NCBI RefSeq assembly: GCF_003971235.1
Contig: NZ_CP034661.1
Coordinates: forward strand, 4,216,001-4,280,000
Reading direction: 5' to 3'
Length of the DNA stretch: 64,000 bases
From: Chryseobacterium aureum
GTDB taxonomy: Bacteria; Bacteroidota; Bacteroidia; Flavobacteriales; Weeksellaceae
The translations under genes and the position numbers were made by a program. The notes under the pieces are model-generated. The model saw nothing but the letters and a program-made list of their open reading frames with translations, had not been told where the DNA came from and did not search any database. Every line of letters begins with the position of its first letter. Within the stretch, counting starts at the first letter, position 1. Positions 15,748-25,208 of this stretch are shown here, in pieces.

Positions 15748-16557
15748 ATGGAAATATCACTTCAAAATCAGGTGGCTATAATCACAGGAGCTTCCAGCGG
15801 AATCGGTTCCGGAATTGCAAAATCATTAGCATCAGCAGGAGCAACAGTCATTGTCAATCATTCTTCAGAAAGATCAACGGAAGAAGCTAAATCTGTTTTA
15901 AAAGAAATTACTGATGCCGGAGGAACAGGAATGACCTATCAGTGTGATGTATCCAAGGAAGATCAGGTCATCAAAATGTTTCAGGATGTAGTAGCTGAAT
16001 ATCAGACCGTAGACATACTGATCAATAATGCCGGAATTCAAAAAGATGCGAAGTTCACCGAAATGACTATGGATCAGTGGAATGCTGTCATAGGAGTGAA
16101 TCTGACGGGACAGTTTCTATGTGCCAGGGAAGCCATTAAAGAATTTTTACGACGGGGAATAGATCCTTCACGCTCTGTTGCCTGTGGAAAGATTATCCAT
16201 ATCAGCTCAGTACATGAAATTATTCCTTGGGCCGGACATGCCAATTATGCTTCCAGCAAAGGAGCGGTTAGGATGTTGATGCAAACCCTGGCTCAGGAAT
16301 ATGGAGCGGATAAAATCCGTGTGAATTCTATTTGTCCGGGAGCTATCCAGACGCCTATCAATCAGAATGCATGGAATACGCCTGAAGCACTCAATTCCCT
16401 TCTTACCCTTATTCCTTACAACAGAATCGGACAGCCGAAAGATATCGGGAACTTGGCCGCTTTCCTTGCAAGTGATCTTGCAGACTATATTACCGGAACC
16501 AGCATCTTCGTAGATGGTGGAATGACTACTTTTGAGAGTTTTTCTACGGGAGGGTAG
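15748..16557 (+). CDS. Short-chain dehydrogenase, glucose 1-dehydrogenase type
   Basis: A 269-residue classical SDR. The cofactor motif TGASSGIG is at 13-20, NNAG is present in ILINNAGIQKD, and the catalytic Y167-A-S-S-K171 pair is intact after the SSVHE serine segment. The C-terminus DYITGTSIFVDGGMT is typical. Its overall pattern is that of bacterial glucose 1-dehydrogenases, which oxidise glucose to gluconolactone with NAD(P). The next gene is a glucosidase, which fits sugar use. The start was placed after the promoter box ending at 15726. Confidence 0.87.
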   Translation: MEISLQNQVAIITGASSGIGSGIAKSLASAGATVIVNHSSERSTEEAKSVLKEITDAGGTGMTYQCDVSKEDQVIKMFQDVVAEYQTVDILINNAGIQKDAKFTEMTMDQWNAVIGVNLTGQFLCAREAIKEFLRRGIDPSRSVACGKIIHISSVHEIIPWAGHANYASSKGAVRMLMQTLAQEYGADKIRVNSICPGAIQTPINQNAWNTPEALNSLLTLIPYNRIGQPKDIGNLAAFLASDLADYITGTSIFVDGGMTTFESFSTGG

Positions 16558-16562
16558 TATCG

Positions 16563-16600
16563 TTCAAGGTTCAAGGTTTAAGGTTTAAAGGTTAAAGTTT
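16563..16600 (+). repeat. Short tandem heptad repeat (TTCAAGG/TTTAAGG)
   Basis: TTCAAGG, TTCAAGG, TTTAAGG, TTTAAAGG and TTAAAG follow each other in the SDR-glucosidase gap. Such heptad tracts are common between flavobacterial genes. A second repeat type, ATTGCTCATTACTTAT, follows at 16651-16666. Confidence 0.6.
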
Positions 16601-16677
16601 TTGAGGGTGTTTTCATAGTTTTAAAAGACGCTCAATATTATTCATTATTTATTGCTCATTACTTATAATCATCGTTT

Positions 16678-19347
16678 ATGTCAGAAAAGCAGAGAATTTC
16701 AGATGTTTCTTGGAAAAAATGGGGGCCCTATGTAAGCAACCGGGAATGGGGACTTGTCCGTGAAGATTACAGTGAAAACGGAGATGCATGGAATTATACC
16801 AATCATAACACCGCAGAAGCTAAAACTTACCGTTGGGGCGAGGAAGGAATATGCGGAATCTGTGATGATCTTCAAAAACTGGTGTTCTCTGTGGGATTCT
16901 GGAATAAGAAAGATAAGATGGTAAAAGAGCGGTTCTTTGGACTGACGAACGGACAGGGAAATCATGGGGAAGATGTAAAGGAATATTTCTATTATCTTGA
17001 TTCTACCCCTACGCATTCCTATATGAAAATGTTGTATAAGTATCCTCAGAACACTTTCCCCTATGAAGATCTCGTAAAAACAAATGCCGCAAGAGGAAAA
17101 GAAGAGCCGGAATATGAACTGATTGATACCGGGATTTTTGATCATAATGAATATTTTGACATCTTTATCGAATACGCAAAAGAAAGTCAGAATGATATTT
17201 TGGTCAGACTCACGATCATCAATAAATCTGAAAAAGAAGCCCCTCTCTTCATTTTGCCTACAATTTGGTTCAGAAATACATGGAATTGGGGATATGATGA
17301 TTATAAGCCTCAATTATACGCAGAAGATGCTGACCATATTCATGTGAATCATCAGGATATTGAGATTAAAAATGTCTATGCAAAACAAGCTTTAAAGACC
17401 CTGTTTTGTAACAACGAGACGAATAACGAAAGGCTTTACCAATCATCTAATGAGTCAAAATACTGTAAAGACGGTATCAATAATTTTGTGATGACAGGGA
17501 ATTCTCAGTCCGTGAATCCACAGAATATCGGGACCAAGGCTTCTTTCTTTATTGATGAAGATTTTAAAGCTGGCGAATCCAAAACATTTGAATTCAGGCT
17601 TTCAGATAAGGATCTGAGGGAACCATTTAAAGACTTTAACACTCTTTTCGAACAAAGACAGAATGAAGCAGACGAGTTTTATGCAGACATCCAGAAAGGA
17701 ATTTCCTCGGAAGATGAAAAGCTGGTACAGAGACAGGCTTTCGCCGGAATGCTATGGAACAAAATGTTCTATCATTACAATGTAGAAAAATGGCTGAAAG
17801 GAGATCCCTCCGAAATGCCTCCGCCAAAGTCCCGCGAGAAAATAAGAAACTATGGCTGGAAGCATCTGAATAACGAGCATATTATCTCCATGCCGGACAA
17901 ATGGGAATATCCCTGGTATGCAACCTGGGACCTGGCGTTTCATACCATCAGTTTTTCCCTGATAGATCCTGATTTTGCAAAACATCAGTTAAAACTTTTC
18001 CTGTTCGAATGGTATATGCACCCTAACGGACAGCTTCCCGCTTACGAATGGGATTTTAGTGATGTAAATCCTCCCGTACATGCATGGGCCGTTTTCAGAG
18101 TGTTTAAAATTGATGAATATTTAAAAGATAAACCCGATCTTGAATTTTTAGAAAGTGCTTTCCAGAAGTTATTGATGAATTTCACGTGGTGGGTGAATAA
18201 AAAAGACCTTAATGGGAATAATATCTTTGAAGGAGGCTTTTTAGGACTTGATAATATTGGCGTTTTTGACCGGAATTCAGTTTTACCGAACGGAGAACAG
18301 CTGGAGCAGTCGGATGGTACAAGCTGGATGGCCATGTTTGCCCTCAATATGATGCGAATTGCCCTGGAACTGGCTCTTTACAATAAAGTGTATGAAGAAA
18401 TGGCAATGAAGTTTTTTGAGCACTTTCTGTCGATTGCCCATTCACTGGATAATATGGGAGATGAAAACTTCAGTCTTTGGGATGAACAGGATGAATTCTT
18501 TTATGATGCAATAGCTTCCAGTGACGGAACACATATGTATCTGAAGTTAAGAACCATTGTTGGGCTGATTCCTATGTTTGCTGTTGAGGTTATTGATGAT
18601 GAAATGATTGAAAATCTTCCCAATTTCAAGAAAAGAATGAAATGGGTGCTGGATAACAAACCTGAACTGGCTTCTCTGGTTTCAAGATGGGAAGTGAAAG
18701 GTCAGGATTCCAAACACCTTTTGTCTCTGCTTCGGGGGCACCGCCTGAAAAGACTCCTGAGCAGAATGCTGAATCCGGATGAGTTTTTAAGTGACTATGG
18801 AGTAAGGGCTTTATCAAAAGAGTATGAAAACACTCCTTACAAGTTAACACTGAATGATACGAATTACAGTGTGAAATATACCCCGGCAGAAAGTGATAGC
18901 GGGCTTTTCGGAGGAAACAGCAACTGGCGCGGCCCGGTGTGGTTTCCTATTAATTTTCTGATCATTGACAGCCTGCAGCGGTTTTTCTTCTATTACAGCC
19001 CCGATTTTTTGGTGGAATATCCTACGGGAAGCGGAAACTATTCGAATCTGGATCAGATTGCCGATGCTTTAAACAAAAGGCTGGCGAAGATCTTTTTAAA
19101 AGATGATAACGGGAAAAGACCGGTTCACGGACAATACGAAAGATTTCAGACCGATCCGGATTTTAAAGATTATATGCTCTTCTATGAATATTTTCATGGA
19201 GATAACGGCCGTGGAGTAGGAGCTTCCCACCAGACAGGATGGACGGGGCTTATTGCCAAAATACTTCAACCTAGATTTTCCAAAAAAGAAATGGCTGAGT
19301 CCGAAACGGACATGCCGGATGATCTTGAAAAAACAAAAAAGAAATAA
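16678..19347 (+). CDS. Large glucosidase, GH63-like (MGH1 type)
   Basis: An 889-residue cytoplasmic-looking protein (no signal peptide) resembling bacterial glucosidases of the GH63 group. Recognisable segments are WGPYVSNREWGLVREDYSE at the start, YPWYATWDLAFHTISF and GQLPAYEWDFSDVNPPVHAW in the catalytic (alpha/alpha)6 region, EQSDGTSWMAMFALNM, and NSNWRGPVWFPINFLI near the end. The acidic residues in WDLAF and EWDFSD are likely active-site members by analogy. Substrate is probably an alpha-glucoside; the preceding SDR may act on released glucose. It ends 15 bases from convergent recO. Confidence 0.88.
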   Translation: MSEKQRISDVSWKKWGPYVSNREWGLVREDYSENGDAWNYTNHNTAEAKTYRWGEEGICGICDDLQKLVFSVGFWNKKDKMVKERFFGLTNGQGNHGEDVKEYFYYLDSTPTHSYMKMLYKYPQNTFPYEDLVKTNAARGKEEPEYELIDTGIFDHNEYFDIFIEYAKESQNDILVRLTIINKSEKEAPLFILPTIWFRNTWNWGYDDYKPQLYAEDADHIHVNHQDIEIKNVYAKQALKTLFCNNETNNERLYQSSNESKYCKDGINNFVMTGNSQSVNPQNIGTKASFFIDEDFKAGESKTFEFRLSDKDLREPFKDFNTLFEQRQNEADEFYADIQKGISSEDEKLVQRQAFAGMLWNKMFYHYNVEKWLKGDPSEMPPPKSREKIRNYGWKHLNNEHIISMPDKWEYPWYATWDLAFHTISFSLIDPDFAKHQLKLFLFEWYMHPNGQLPAYEWDFSDVNPPVHAWAVFRVFKIDEYLKDKPDLEFLESAFQKLLMNFTWWVNKKDLNGNNIFEGGFLGLDNIGVFDRNSVLPNGEQLEQSDGTSWMAMFALNMMRIALELALYNKVYEEMAMKFFEHFLSIAHSLDNMGDENFSLWDEQDEFFYDAIASSDGTHMYLKLRTIVGLIPMFAVEVIDDEMIENLPNFKKRMKWVLDNKPELASLVSRWEVKGQDSKHLLSLLRGHRLKRLLSRMLNPDEFLSDYGVRALSKEYENTPYKLTLNDTNYSVKYTPAESDSGLFGGNSNWRGPVWFPINFLIIDSLQRFFFYYSPDFLVEYPTGSGNYSNLDQIADALNKRLAKIFLKDDNGKRPVHGQYERFQTDPDFKDYMLFYEYFHGDNGRGVGASHQTGWTGLIAKILQPRFSKKEMAESETDMPDDLEKTKKK

Positions 19348-19362
19348 AAGGGCAAATATGTT

Positions 19363-20049
19363 TTACTCAAATATTTGCTGAATGATTTCCAGGGATGCTG
19401 GAGTCTTAAAATCTGTGATATGATAATGATAGTACACCAAAAGGCTGTCCAGGAAATCTTTTCTTAAGGAAGAATGAATTTTTGTAGCATAAAAATCTTC
19501 TGCACAAAGCGCTTCTTTCCATAGTGTGGAGATTTTTTCATTGAAAAGCTGATGGCTTATTCTAAAGGAAAAAGTTCCGGTCTCCGGATCTAAGAATTTA
19601 CCTTCACCCAACAAAGGAGCAACTCCCTGAATTTTTAAAAAAGCCAGCAAAAACAAAAGGTGAGCCTGATAATTTTTATTCGTAAGCTCCCTGATGAAAT
19701 GATCAATTCCGGAATAAATCGGAATATTTTTATTCTCATATTTCAGGATATGGCTCAGGAAATCTGAAATAAAGAAAATGACAGTATTGACTTTTATATC
19801 GGTATAAATGTCATTATTCCTTACCAGCTCAAATTTTGAAACAGAGGGTATACCATTGCCCCTTACTGGATTTACCGAAAAATTAAGCTGGCTCAGTGGC
19901 TGGAGCAGGGCCTTCTTTTTATTCTTTTTAGCATAAATTCCTTTCAGAAAGTAGCTTTGAAAACCCTCTTCTTCTGTAAAACAATGCAGTACAGCATCAT
20001 TTTCTCCATATTTGATGAATGAAAGTAAAAAACCGTTTTGTGAATTCAT
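19363..20049 (-). CDS. recO: DNA repair protein RecO
   Basis: A 228-residue protein. It helps load RecA on SSB-coated single-stranded DNA in the RecFOR pathway. The N-terminal OB-fold region is clear: GFLLSFIKYGENDAVLHCFT, then LKGIYAKKNKKKALLQPL. The helical C-terminal half includes FLLAFLKIQGVAPLLG and lacks the zinc-finger cysteines found in some RecO proteins. It is the last gene of the four-gene minus-strand unit and starts 3 bases after porZ ends, so it is expected to be co-transcribed and translationally linked. Confidence 0.9.
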   Translation of the reverse strand: MNSQNGFLLSFIKYGENDAVLHCFTEEEGFQSYFLKGIYAKKNKKKALLQPLSQLNFSVNPVRGNGIPSVSKFELVRNNDIYTDIKVNTVIFFISDFLSHILKYENKNIPIYSGIDHFIRELTNKNYQAHLLFLLAFLKIQGVAPLLGEGKFLDPETGTFSFRISHQLFNEKISTLWKEALCAEDFYATKIHSSLRKDFLDSLLVYYHYHITDFKTPASLEIIQQIFE

Positions 20050-20052
20050 TAA

Positions 20053-22308
20053 TTAATTGACTACTCCTATTTTCGCGGTGGCTTTGTCAGATCCGTCTTC
20101 ATTGGTCATCAGAACAAAATAAATTCCTGATGCTACTCTTGTCCCTTTCTGATTATTAAGGTCCCATTCATAGTAACCTCCCCGTGCCACTGCAGAATGT
20201 ACCACATTTCCTGCTGCATCCACAATTCTTATATTGGTTTTTTCTGCAAGCCCTTTAATGGTCACTTTTCCTTTGAAATTAGAATAAACAACAGGGTTAG
20301 GATATACTACCACATCCCCGAAATTGGACGTTACATCCGCAATATCACCTTGGTATGTTACAATACCATTATACGTTACAAAATATACTTTACCTGTTTT
20401 TTTGTCAATTTTGATGTCTGTAACGCTGTTTGTCGGGAGAGGTGAGTTTTCTTTGGTAAAATGTTTAATCGTTTTCTGCCCGTCGGAAGAAAGATAATAT
20501 ACACCACCGCCGTCAATAGATACCCATTTGAAGTCTCCTGCGTCCACTGCAATCTGAAGAATGGCAGATTCTCTGAAAAGTTCTTCACCCAGACCATTTT
20601 GTTCTATCACTATAGGCTCTACCTTAGGTTGTGAATTTTTTATTTCAGAGGCCGCATTAGGCATTATCCTTAATCCTCCGTCTGTTCCTATCCATGCATC
20701 TCCGGATTTATCAAATGCTACAGATAAGATTCCTCCGGAACTGTTGAATCCATTAGACGTACCCAGAATATAATCTGAATCATCGGAAAGGTTGAGTGCA
20801 CTTTTATAATCATACACCCAGAAGTTATTAGATCTTGGCAGTGGAGTCCACAGCATATTTTCATGGAAGACAGTTTTTTGTATACCGTCACTGGCAAGAA
20901 TGAGTTTTTTAATGATAAAATCATCGGCGGCTTTATCATAAATTCCCATGGAAGGGTTTCCGTCATTGAATCCAAAAGAAACAAAAAGATTGTTTTGGTT
21001 ATCAGTAGCAAAACCTACAGGACGCCTGTAAAAAGGATTTGCACCAAGATTATAATATTTTACCAGTTCAAAATCTTTGTTTGCTGCATCATATTTCATT
21101 CTGTACACACCATTTTCAAACATTGTATAATTGGTAAAGAGTACTTCATTACTGTTATATGGGCTTACAATGGCATCCAGTACATTAACGCTGTTTATCT
21201 TCTTGTTAATAAAAAATGATGGATATATCCATTCTGTGCCATTGAAATAATAAAAGCCAGGTTTCTTTGGGTTATTAGCAGGAAAATTGTAATTATCTAG
21301 TCTTGCACCGCTAGAAACAAGCATTTGATTATTATCAAAGAGATTAATGTTATATGAATAATTGAAATAAGGACCCGAAGGCTTGTAAGTAACATTGCTT
21401 TCGTCTTTTATCCCTGATAATACGGTCCCTCCCAGAATTTTTCCACCAGCCGTTAGGGCGGTGTTACATTCTTCTCCAAGACTTACTGCATTTTGCGATA
21501 CTCCGTTTGTTCCATAGGTATAGACTCTGTTGTCCGTTACAATAACATTGTTAGTGGTAATGACCACATCACGGATGTTTTCAAAAGTGGTAGGCAACTG
21601 AATAGGAGCTCCGTTATTGTAGACATAAGCAGCGGTAGCAGTTGAAAAGGCCAGTTCAGATTCCGAGTCAATGTGTTTAAAGGACCCGGGAACTTCGGTT
21701 GTCCATGTACTGTATACCGGGAAAGTAGTATTCATCTGGTGGCTTTTTAATCCTGTACTGGTTACAGAATATACCTTATTGCCGAATATGGTAGCTTCAT
21801 TACTTGCCTGATATACACCGCCAGTAATGAAGAATGCAGAATCTCCGAATTCTTTATTGGTAAGATTAAACAAGGAAAGTCCATAGCCAACAGAAACAAC
21901 AGCCTGGTTTCCGGTTATGGAAATATGGTTGATCTTTTTATCTCCATTATAACCGGCCGCTATAGGGATGTCAACAATATATTTGATTTCCTGAGGAGTA
22001 ATGACATCCATAGATCCATCCTGGTAGCCAATAAGCCCGATTTTAGTCTGCGGATTATAATCGAAAGCCGTGATTCCGATATTGTGCAGGCCATTGGCCT
22101 TGGACAACTTCGTAATTTCTCCTGTTGCTATTGTATAATAGAATATTCCGTTTTCTGTGGCGGCAATAATTTTCCCATTGTCTTCTTTCATGGCGAAAAC
22201 ATTGTTATAGGAAAACAGGTCTGCCCATTTTTTTGATGAAATGACCTGAGCTTTTGTAAACTGCAGAGATGCTAAAATACCAAGAGAAATTAGAGAGAGT
22301 TTTTTCAT
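20053..22308 (-). CDS. porZ: PorZ-like T9SS accessory protein with beta-propellers and type A sorting domain
   Basis: A 751-residue exported protein: signal peptide (1-20, ending KAQ), then two-component-regulator-type propeller repeats (ENGIFYYTIATGEITKLS, GTDGGLRIMPNA, WVSIDGGGVYYLSSD and similar), and a C-terminal T9SS type A sorting domain starting VVVYPNPV and ending KATAKIGVVN. Known PorZ works with the attachment complex that joins sorted proteins to anionic lipopolysaccharide. Length and domain order fit PorZ (about 780 residues in Porphyromonas). It sits between the 5'-nucleotidase genes and recO with gaps of 1 and 3 bases. Confidence 0.85.
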   Translation of the reverse strand: MKKLSLISLGILASLQFTKAQVISSKKWADLFSYNNVFAMKEDNGKIIAATENGIFYYTIATGEITKLSKANGLHNIGITAFDYNPQTKIGLIGYQDGSMDVITPQEIKYIVDIPIAAGYNGDKKINHISITGNQAVVSVGYGLSLFNLTNKEFGDSAFFITGGVYQASNEATIFGNKVYSVTSTGLKSHQMNTTFPVYSTWTTEVPGSFKHIDSESELAFSTATAAYVYNNGAPIQLPTTFENIRDVVITTNNVIVTDNRVYTYGTNGVSQNAVSLGEECNTALTAGGKILGGTVLSGIKDESNVTYKPSGPYFNYSYNINLFDNNQMLVSSGARLDNYNFPANNPKKPGFYYFNGTEWIYPSFFINKKINSVNVLDAIVSPYNSNEVLFTNYTMFENGVYRMKYDAANKDFELVKYYNLGANPFYRRPVGFATDNQNNLFVSFGFNDGNPSMGIYDKAADDFIIKKLILASDGIQKTVFHENMLWTPLPRSNNFWVYDYKSALNLSDDSDYILGTSNGFNSSGGILSVAFDKSGDAWIGTDGGLRIMPNAASEIKNSQPKVEPIVIEQNGLGEELFRESAILQIAVDAGDFKWVSIDGGGVYYLSSDGQKTIKHFTKENSPLPTNSVTDIKIDKKTGKVYFVTYNGIVTYQGDIADVTSNFGDVVVYPNPVVYSNFKGKVTIKGLAEKTNIRIVDAAGNVVHSAVARGGYYEWDLNNQKGTRVASGIYFVLMTNEDGSDKATAKIGVVN

Positions 22309-22309
22309 A

Positions 22310-23260
22310 TTATACGGTTATGCTGCTGTCTATTGCCTGGTTGTTCCAGGAAATATGCTGTACGTTTTTGTTTATATCAAAATAAAAATCTATTCTGCCT
22401 AAAAGAAGCCCTGCCCATCCAACTTGATTCACCAGTACATTTTTGCCCTGTCTGTTGGTATAGGTTTGAGGTTCCGGCAGAAAAGTATGAGTATGGCCGC
22501 CTAAGATGATATCTATATTTTCTGTATTGGCGGCTAAAATTGTATCACATATTTTATTCGGTTCATCTTTATAATCGTAACCGATGTGTGAAAGACAGAT
22601 CACAAGATCACACTTCTGATCCTTTTTCAGGAAATTTGAATAATGCTGTGCCACCTCTATCGGATTGGAATACACGGTTTCTCCATACTGTTTTTTACCT
22701 ACAAGGCCATCCAGCTGAATTCCCACTCCGAAAATTCCTACTTTAATTCCGTTTTTGTTAAAAATCTGATAAGGAGAAGTTCTACCGTCAAGAACCGTAT
22801 TTTTAAAGTCATAATTGGAACAGATAAAAGGGAACTTTGCATTAGGCAGTACCTTCAAAAATCCGTCAAGACCATTGTCAAAATCATGATTTCCCATCGT
22901 GGAGGCATCATATTTCATCATAGACATTAATTTGAACTCCAGTTCTCCTCCAAAGAAATTGAAATAAGGAGTTCCCTGAAAGATGTCTCCTGAATCCAGC
23001 AGCAGTACATTGCTTTCCTGATTTCTGATTTGCTGAATTAAGCTGGCTCTTCTGGCAAATCCTCCCTGGTTAGGATTCTTTGTGTAGCTGGCATCGAAAG
23101 GCTCTATCCTGCTGTGCTGATCATTGGTATGAAGAATAGTGAGTTTATTTGCTGTTTTTTGGGTAAGAATTTTTAGTTCTTCCGCCATCATCATATTGGG
23201 AGCTAAAGCCATTGCTAAAGATCCGCCTCCTATTGCTTTTAAAAAACTTTTTCTATCCAT
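22310..23260 (-). CDS. 5'-nucleotidase, N-terminal metallophosphatase half as a separate protein
   Basis: A 316-residue calcineurin-like phosphoesterase with a Tat-like leader (MDRKSFLKAIGGGS, R-K instead of R-R). Metal-site motifs of the UshA/5'-nucleotidase family are present: LTILHTNDQHSR, LLLDSGDIFQGTP, MGNHDFDNG, LSHIGYD and ILGGHTHTF. The C-terminal substrate-binding domain normally fused in one polypeptide is absent and is encoded by the upstream gene, whose TAA overlaps this ATG (TAATG). The two products probably assemble in the periplasm and release phosphate from nucleotides. Confidence 0.9.
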   Translation of the reverse strand: MDRKSFLKAIGGGSLAMALAPNMMMAEELKILTQKTANKLTILHTNDQHSRIEPFDASYTKNPNQGGFARRASLIQQIRNQESNVLLLDSGDIFQGTPYFNFFGGELEFKLMSMMKYDASTMGNHDFDNGLDGFLKVLPNAKFPFICSNYDFKNTVLDGRTSPYQIFNKNGIKVGIFGVGIQLDGLVGKKQYGETVYSNPIEVAQHYSNFLKKDQKCDLVICLSHIGYDYKDEPNKICDTILAANTENIDIILGGHTHTFLPEPQTYTNRQGKNVLVNQVGWAGLLLGRIDFYFDINKNVQHISWNNQAIDSSITV

Positions 23261-24018
23261 TATTTCTTCCCGATAAAATTTAAACGAACATCAGAACTGG
23301 CTGATACTTCAGGGGTTTTCTTAAAATAATCAATAAATAAATCTCTCATTTTAATCCCTGTTGCAATAGATTCTCCTTGGGTAAAGAATTTCATATTGTC
23401 ACCTCCCAGTGCAAGATAATCTGAAGTGGCAATATAATAGTCTTTGGTAGGATCTACTTCCTTTCCATTGATTAATGATTTGATGATCTGTCCGTTCTTT
23501 GTTTCAATATATAAATGAGAAACAGGATTGTTGACCTGCGTTTTTGCATAATACTCAAAAAGCCCCTTCAGATCTGCTCCTTTCATTTTCACAATTACAA
23601 CCTCATTCTCAAAAGGCATTACTTCAAATACATTTTTCAGTAAAATATCTCCTTTTCCTATTGTCGTCCGGATTCCTCCGATATTGATCAGTGCAGCGTC
23701 TAAATTTAGCTTAAGGTGAGTTTTGATCCATTCATTACCTCCTTCAAACGTGTAGTCGGCTAAAAGATTTCCCAGGTTGCTGTTATCGTCCTGCTTGGTA
23801 AGGTCCACATTCGTGTGTGAGATCTTCTGGTTCATTTCTTTATCCAGTTTCTGCTTATAAGGCTCGATAAATTGTACAAACTCCTCTTCATTTTTTAGTT
23901 CATTATTAATAGAAATATTTTTCTGGGTCTTTACAGTCATGAGCTGCGGCGCAGAAGCCGTTTTGCATGCTGTAAGGGACGCCAGGGCAATTCCTAGTAA
24001 CAAGAATTTATTTTTCAT
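23260..24018 (-). CDS. 5'-nucleotidase, C-terminal domain as a separate lipoprotein
   Basis: A 252-residue lipoprotein: signal MKNKFLLLGIALASLTAC, lipobox cysteine at 18. The body is the 5'-nucleotidase C-terminal domain (PF02872 type): NLGNLLADYTF, ALINIGGIRTTIGKGDI, VFEVMPFENEVVIVKMKG and IATSDYLALGGDNMKFF. The metallophosphatase half is in the next gene, overlapping by one base. This is the first gene of the minus-strand unit, reading from the promoter at 24036. Its lipid anchor would hold the split enzyme at a membrane. Confidence 0.9.
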   Translation of the reverse strand: MKNKFLLLGIALASLTACKTASAPQLMTVKTQKNISINNELKNEEEFVQFIEPYKQKLDKEMNQKISHTNVDLTKQDDNSNLGNLLADYTFEGGNEWIKTHLKLNLDAALINIGGIRTTIGKGDILLKNVFEVMPFENEVVIVKMKGADLKGLFEYYAKTQVNNPVSHLYIETKNGQIIKSLINGKEVDPTKDYYIATSDYLALGGDNMKFFTQGESIATGIKMRDLFIDYFKKTPEVSASSDVRLNFIGKK

Positions 24019-24035
24019 AATCTTTTTAGTATATG

Positions 24036-24043
24036 CAAATATA
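24036..24043 (-). promoter_or_regulatory. -7 box for the 5'-nucleotidase-porZ-recO operon
   Basis: On the minus strand this is TATATTTG, a perfect TAnnTTTG, 17 bases before the first start codon. The four genes behind it have gaps of 3 bases or less. Confidence 0.6.
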
Positions 24044-24097
24044 ACTATATGTCTAATAAAACATTATTATTTATTATAAATTCTTAGTGTAAATGAT

Positions 24098-24105
24098 TAA
24101 ATTTG
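24098..24105 (+). promoter_or_regulatory. -7 box of dapA
   Basis: TAAATTTG matches the -7 consensus and lies 19 bases before the dapA ATG. Confidence 0.6.
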
Positions 24106-24124
24106 GCAAAAATAATTCTAACAG

Positions 24125-24997
24125 ATGAGCATTTTAAAAGGAGTAGGTGTTGCATTGGTAACACCCTTTAATGAAGATTTATCCGTTGATTTCGACAGTT
24201 TAACACAGCTTGTTGAATACAATATTGAAAACGGAACCAATTATTTAGTAGTATTGGGAACTACGGCAGAAGCCGCAACGCTTTCTGCAGAGGAGAAGAA
24301 ACAGGTAATTGAGCATATCATTAAGGTAAATAATAAACGTCTTCCTTTGGTATTGGGAATTGGCGGTAACGATACTCTTGACGTCAAGAAACAGATTGAA
24401 GAAGCAGATCTTTCAGCATTTGAAGCAGTACTTTCAGTATCTCCATATTATAATAAACCAAACCAGGAAGGGCTTTATCAGCATTATAAAGCTTTAGCTT
24501 CCACAGGGAAGAATATTATTATCTATAATGTGCCTTCAAGAACGGGGCAGAATGTAGAAGCAGATACGACGCTTCGTCTTGCAAAGGAATTTCCTAATTT
24601 ATTCCTGATTAAAGAAGCTTCACCTAATATTTTGCAATATTTTGATATTCTGAGAAAGAAACCTGAAGGCTTTTCATTAGTGTCAGGAGATGATGAATAT
24701 ACATTACCGGTAACACTGGCAGGAGGAGACGGAGTCATTTCCGTAATCGGGCAGGCTTATCCAAAAGAATTCTCTACCATGGTACAGCTGGCATTTGAAG
24801 GGAAAGTAAAAGAAGCTTATGAAATTCACAATAAGCTGGTAGATATTACCCGCCTTATTTTTGCAGAAGGAAACCCTTGTGGTATCAAAGTAATTCTGGC
24901 TGAAAAAGGAATCATCAAAAATTTCCTGAGATTACCTTTGGTACAAGCTTCGGAAGGACTTCATGCTAAAATAAAAGCTGAGATGGCTACCATTTAA
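24125..24997 (+). CDS. dapA: 4-hydroxy-tetrahydrodipicolinate synthase
   Basis: A 290-residue TIM-barrel enzyme that condenses pyruvate with aspartate semialdehyde in lysine and diaminopimelate synthesis. The start GVGVALVTPFNEDLSVD, the LGTTAEAATLS loop, Y134 in IIYNVPSRTG and the Schiff-base lysine K163 in LIKEASP are all as expected, as is GGDGVISVIGQAYP. Length is normal. It is transcribed alone from the promoter at 24098, divergent from the 5'-nucleotidase operon, and ends before the terminator at 25071. Confidence 0.97.
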   Translation: MSILKGVGVALVTPFNEDLSVDFDSLTQLVEYNIENGTNYLVVLGTTAEAATLSAEEKKQVIEHIIKVNNKRLPLVLGIGGNDTLDVKKQIEEADLSAFEAVLSVSPYYNKPNQEGLYQHYKALASTGKNIIIYNVPSRTGQNVEADTTLRLAKEFPNLFLIKEASPNILQYFDILRKKPEGFSLVSGDDEYTLPVTLAGGDGVISVIGQAYPKEFSTMVQLAFEGKVKEAYEIHNKLVDITRLIFAEGNPCGIKVILAEKGIIKNFLRLPLVQASEGLHAKIKAEMATI

Positions 24998-25070
24998 GAA
25001 TGATTCAATACGTTGCAGGAAATGAATTTTAAATGTTCCAGTACCATTTTCATGATGCAATAAACATATT

Positions 25071-25106
25071 AAGGTGAAAAGCTCAATGCTTTTCGCCTTT
25101 TTATTT
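25071..25106 (+). terminator. Rho-independent terminator after dapA
   Basis: AAGGTGAAAAGC (25071-25082) pairs with GCTTTTCGCCTT (25088-25099), one G-T pair, followed by TTTTATTTT. Confidence 0.8.
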
Positions 25107-25208
25107 TACGGATTGATTGAATAGAGAGATCAGAGAATATTAAAATAGAATATTCAGAAAGAATTTTATGAACTTTGCATTTAACATCAGAATAAGAAAA
25201 TCAGAATA

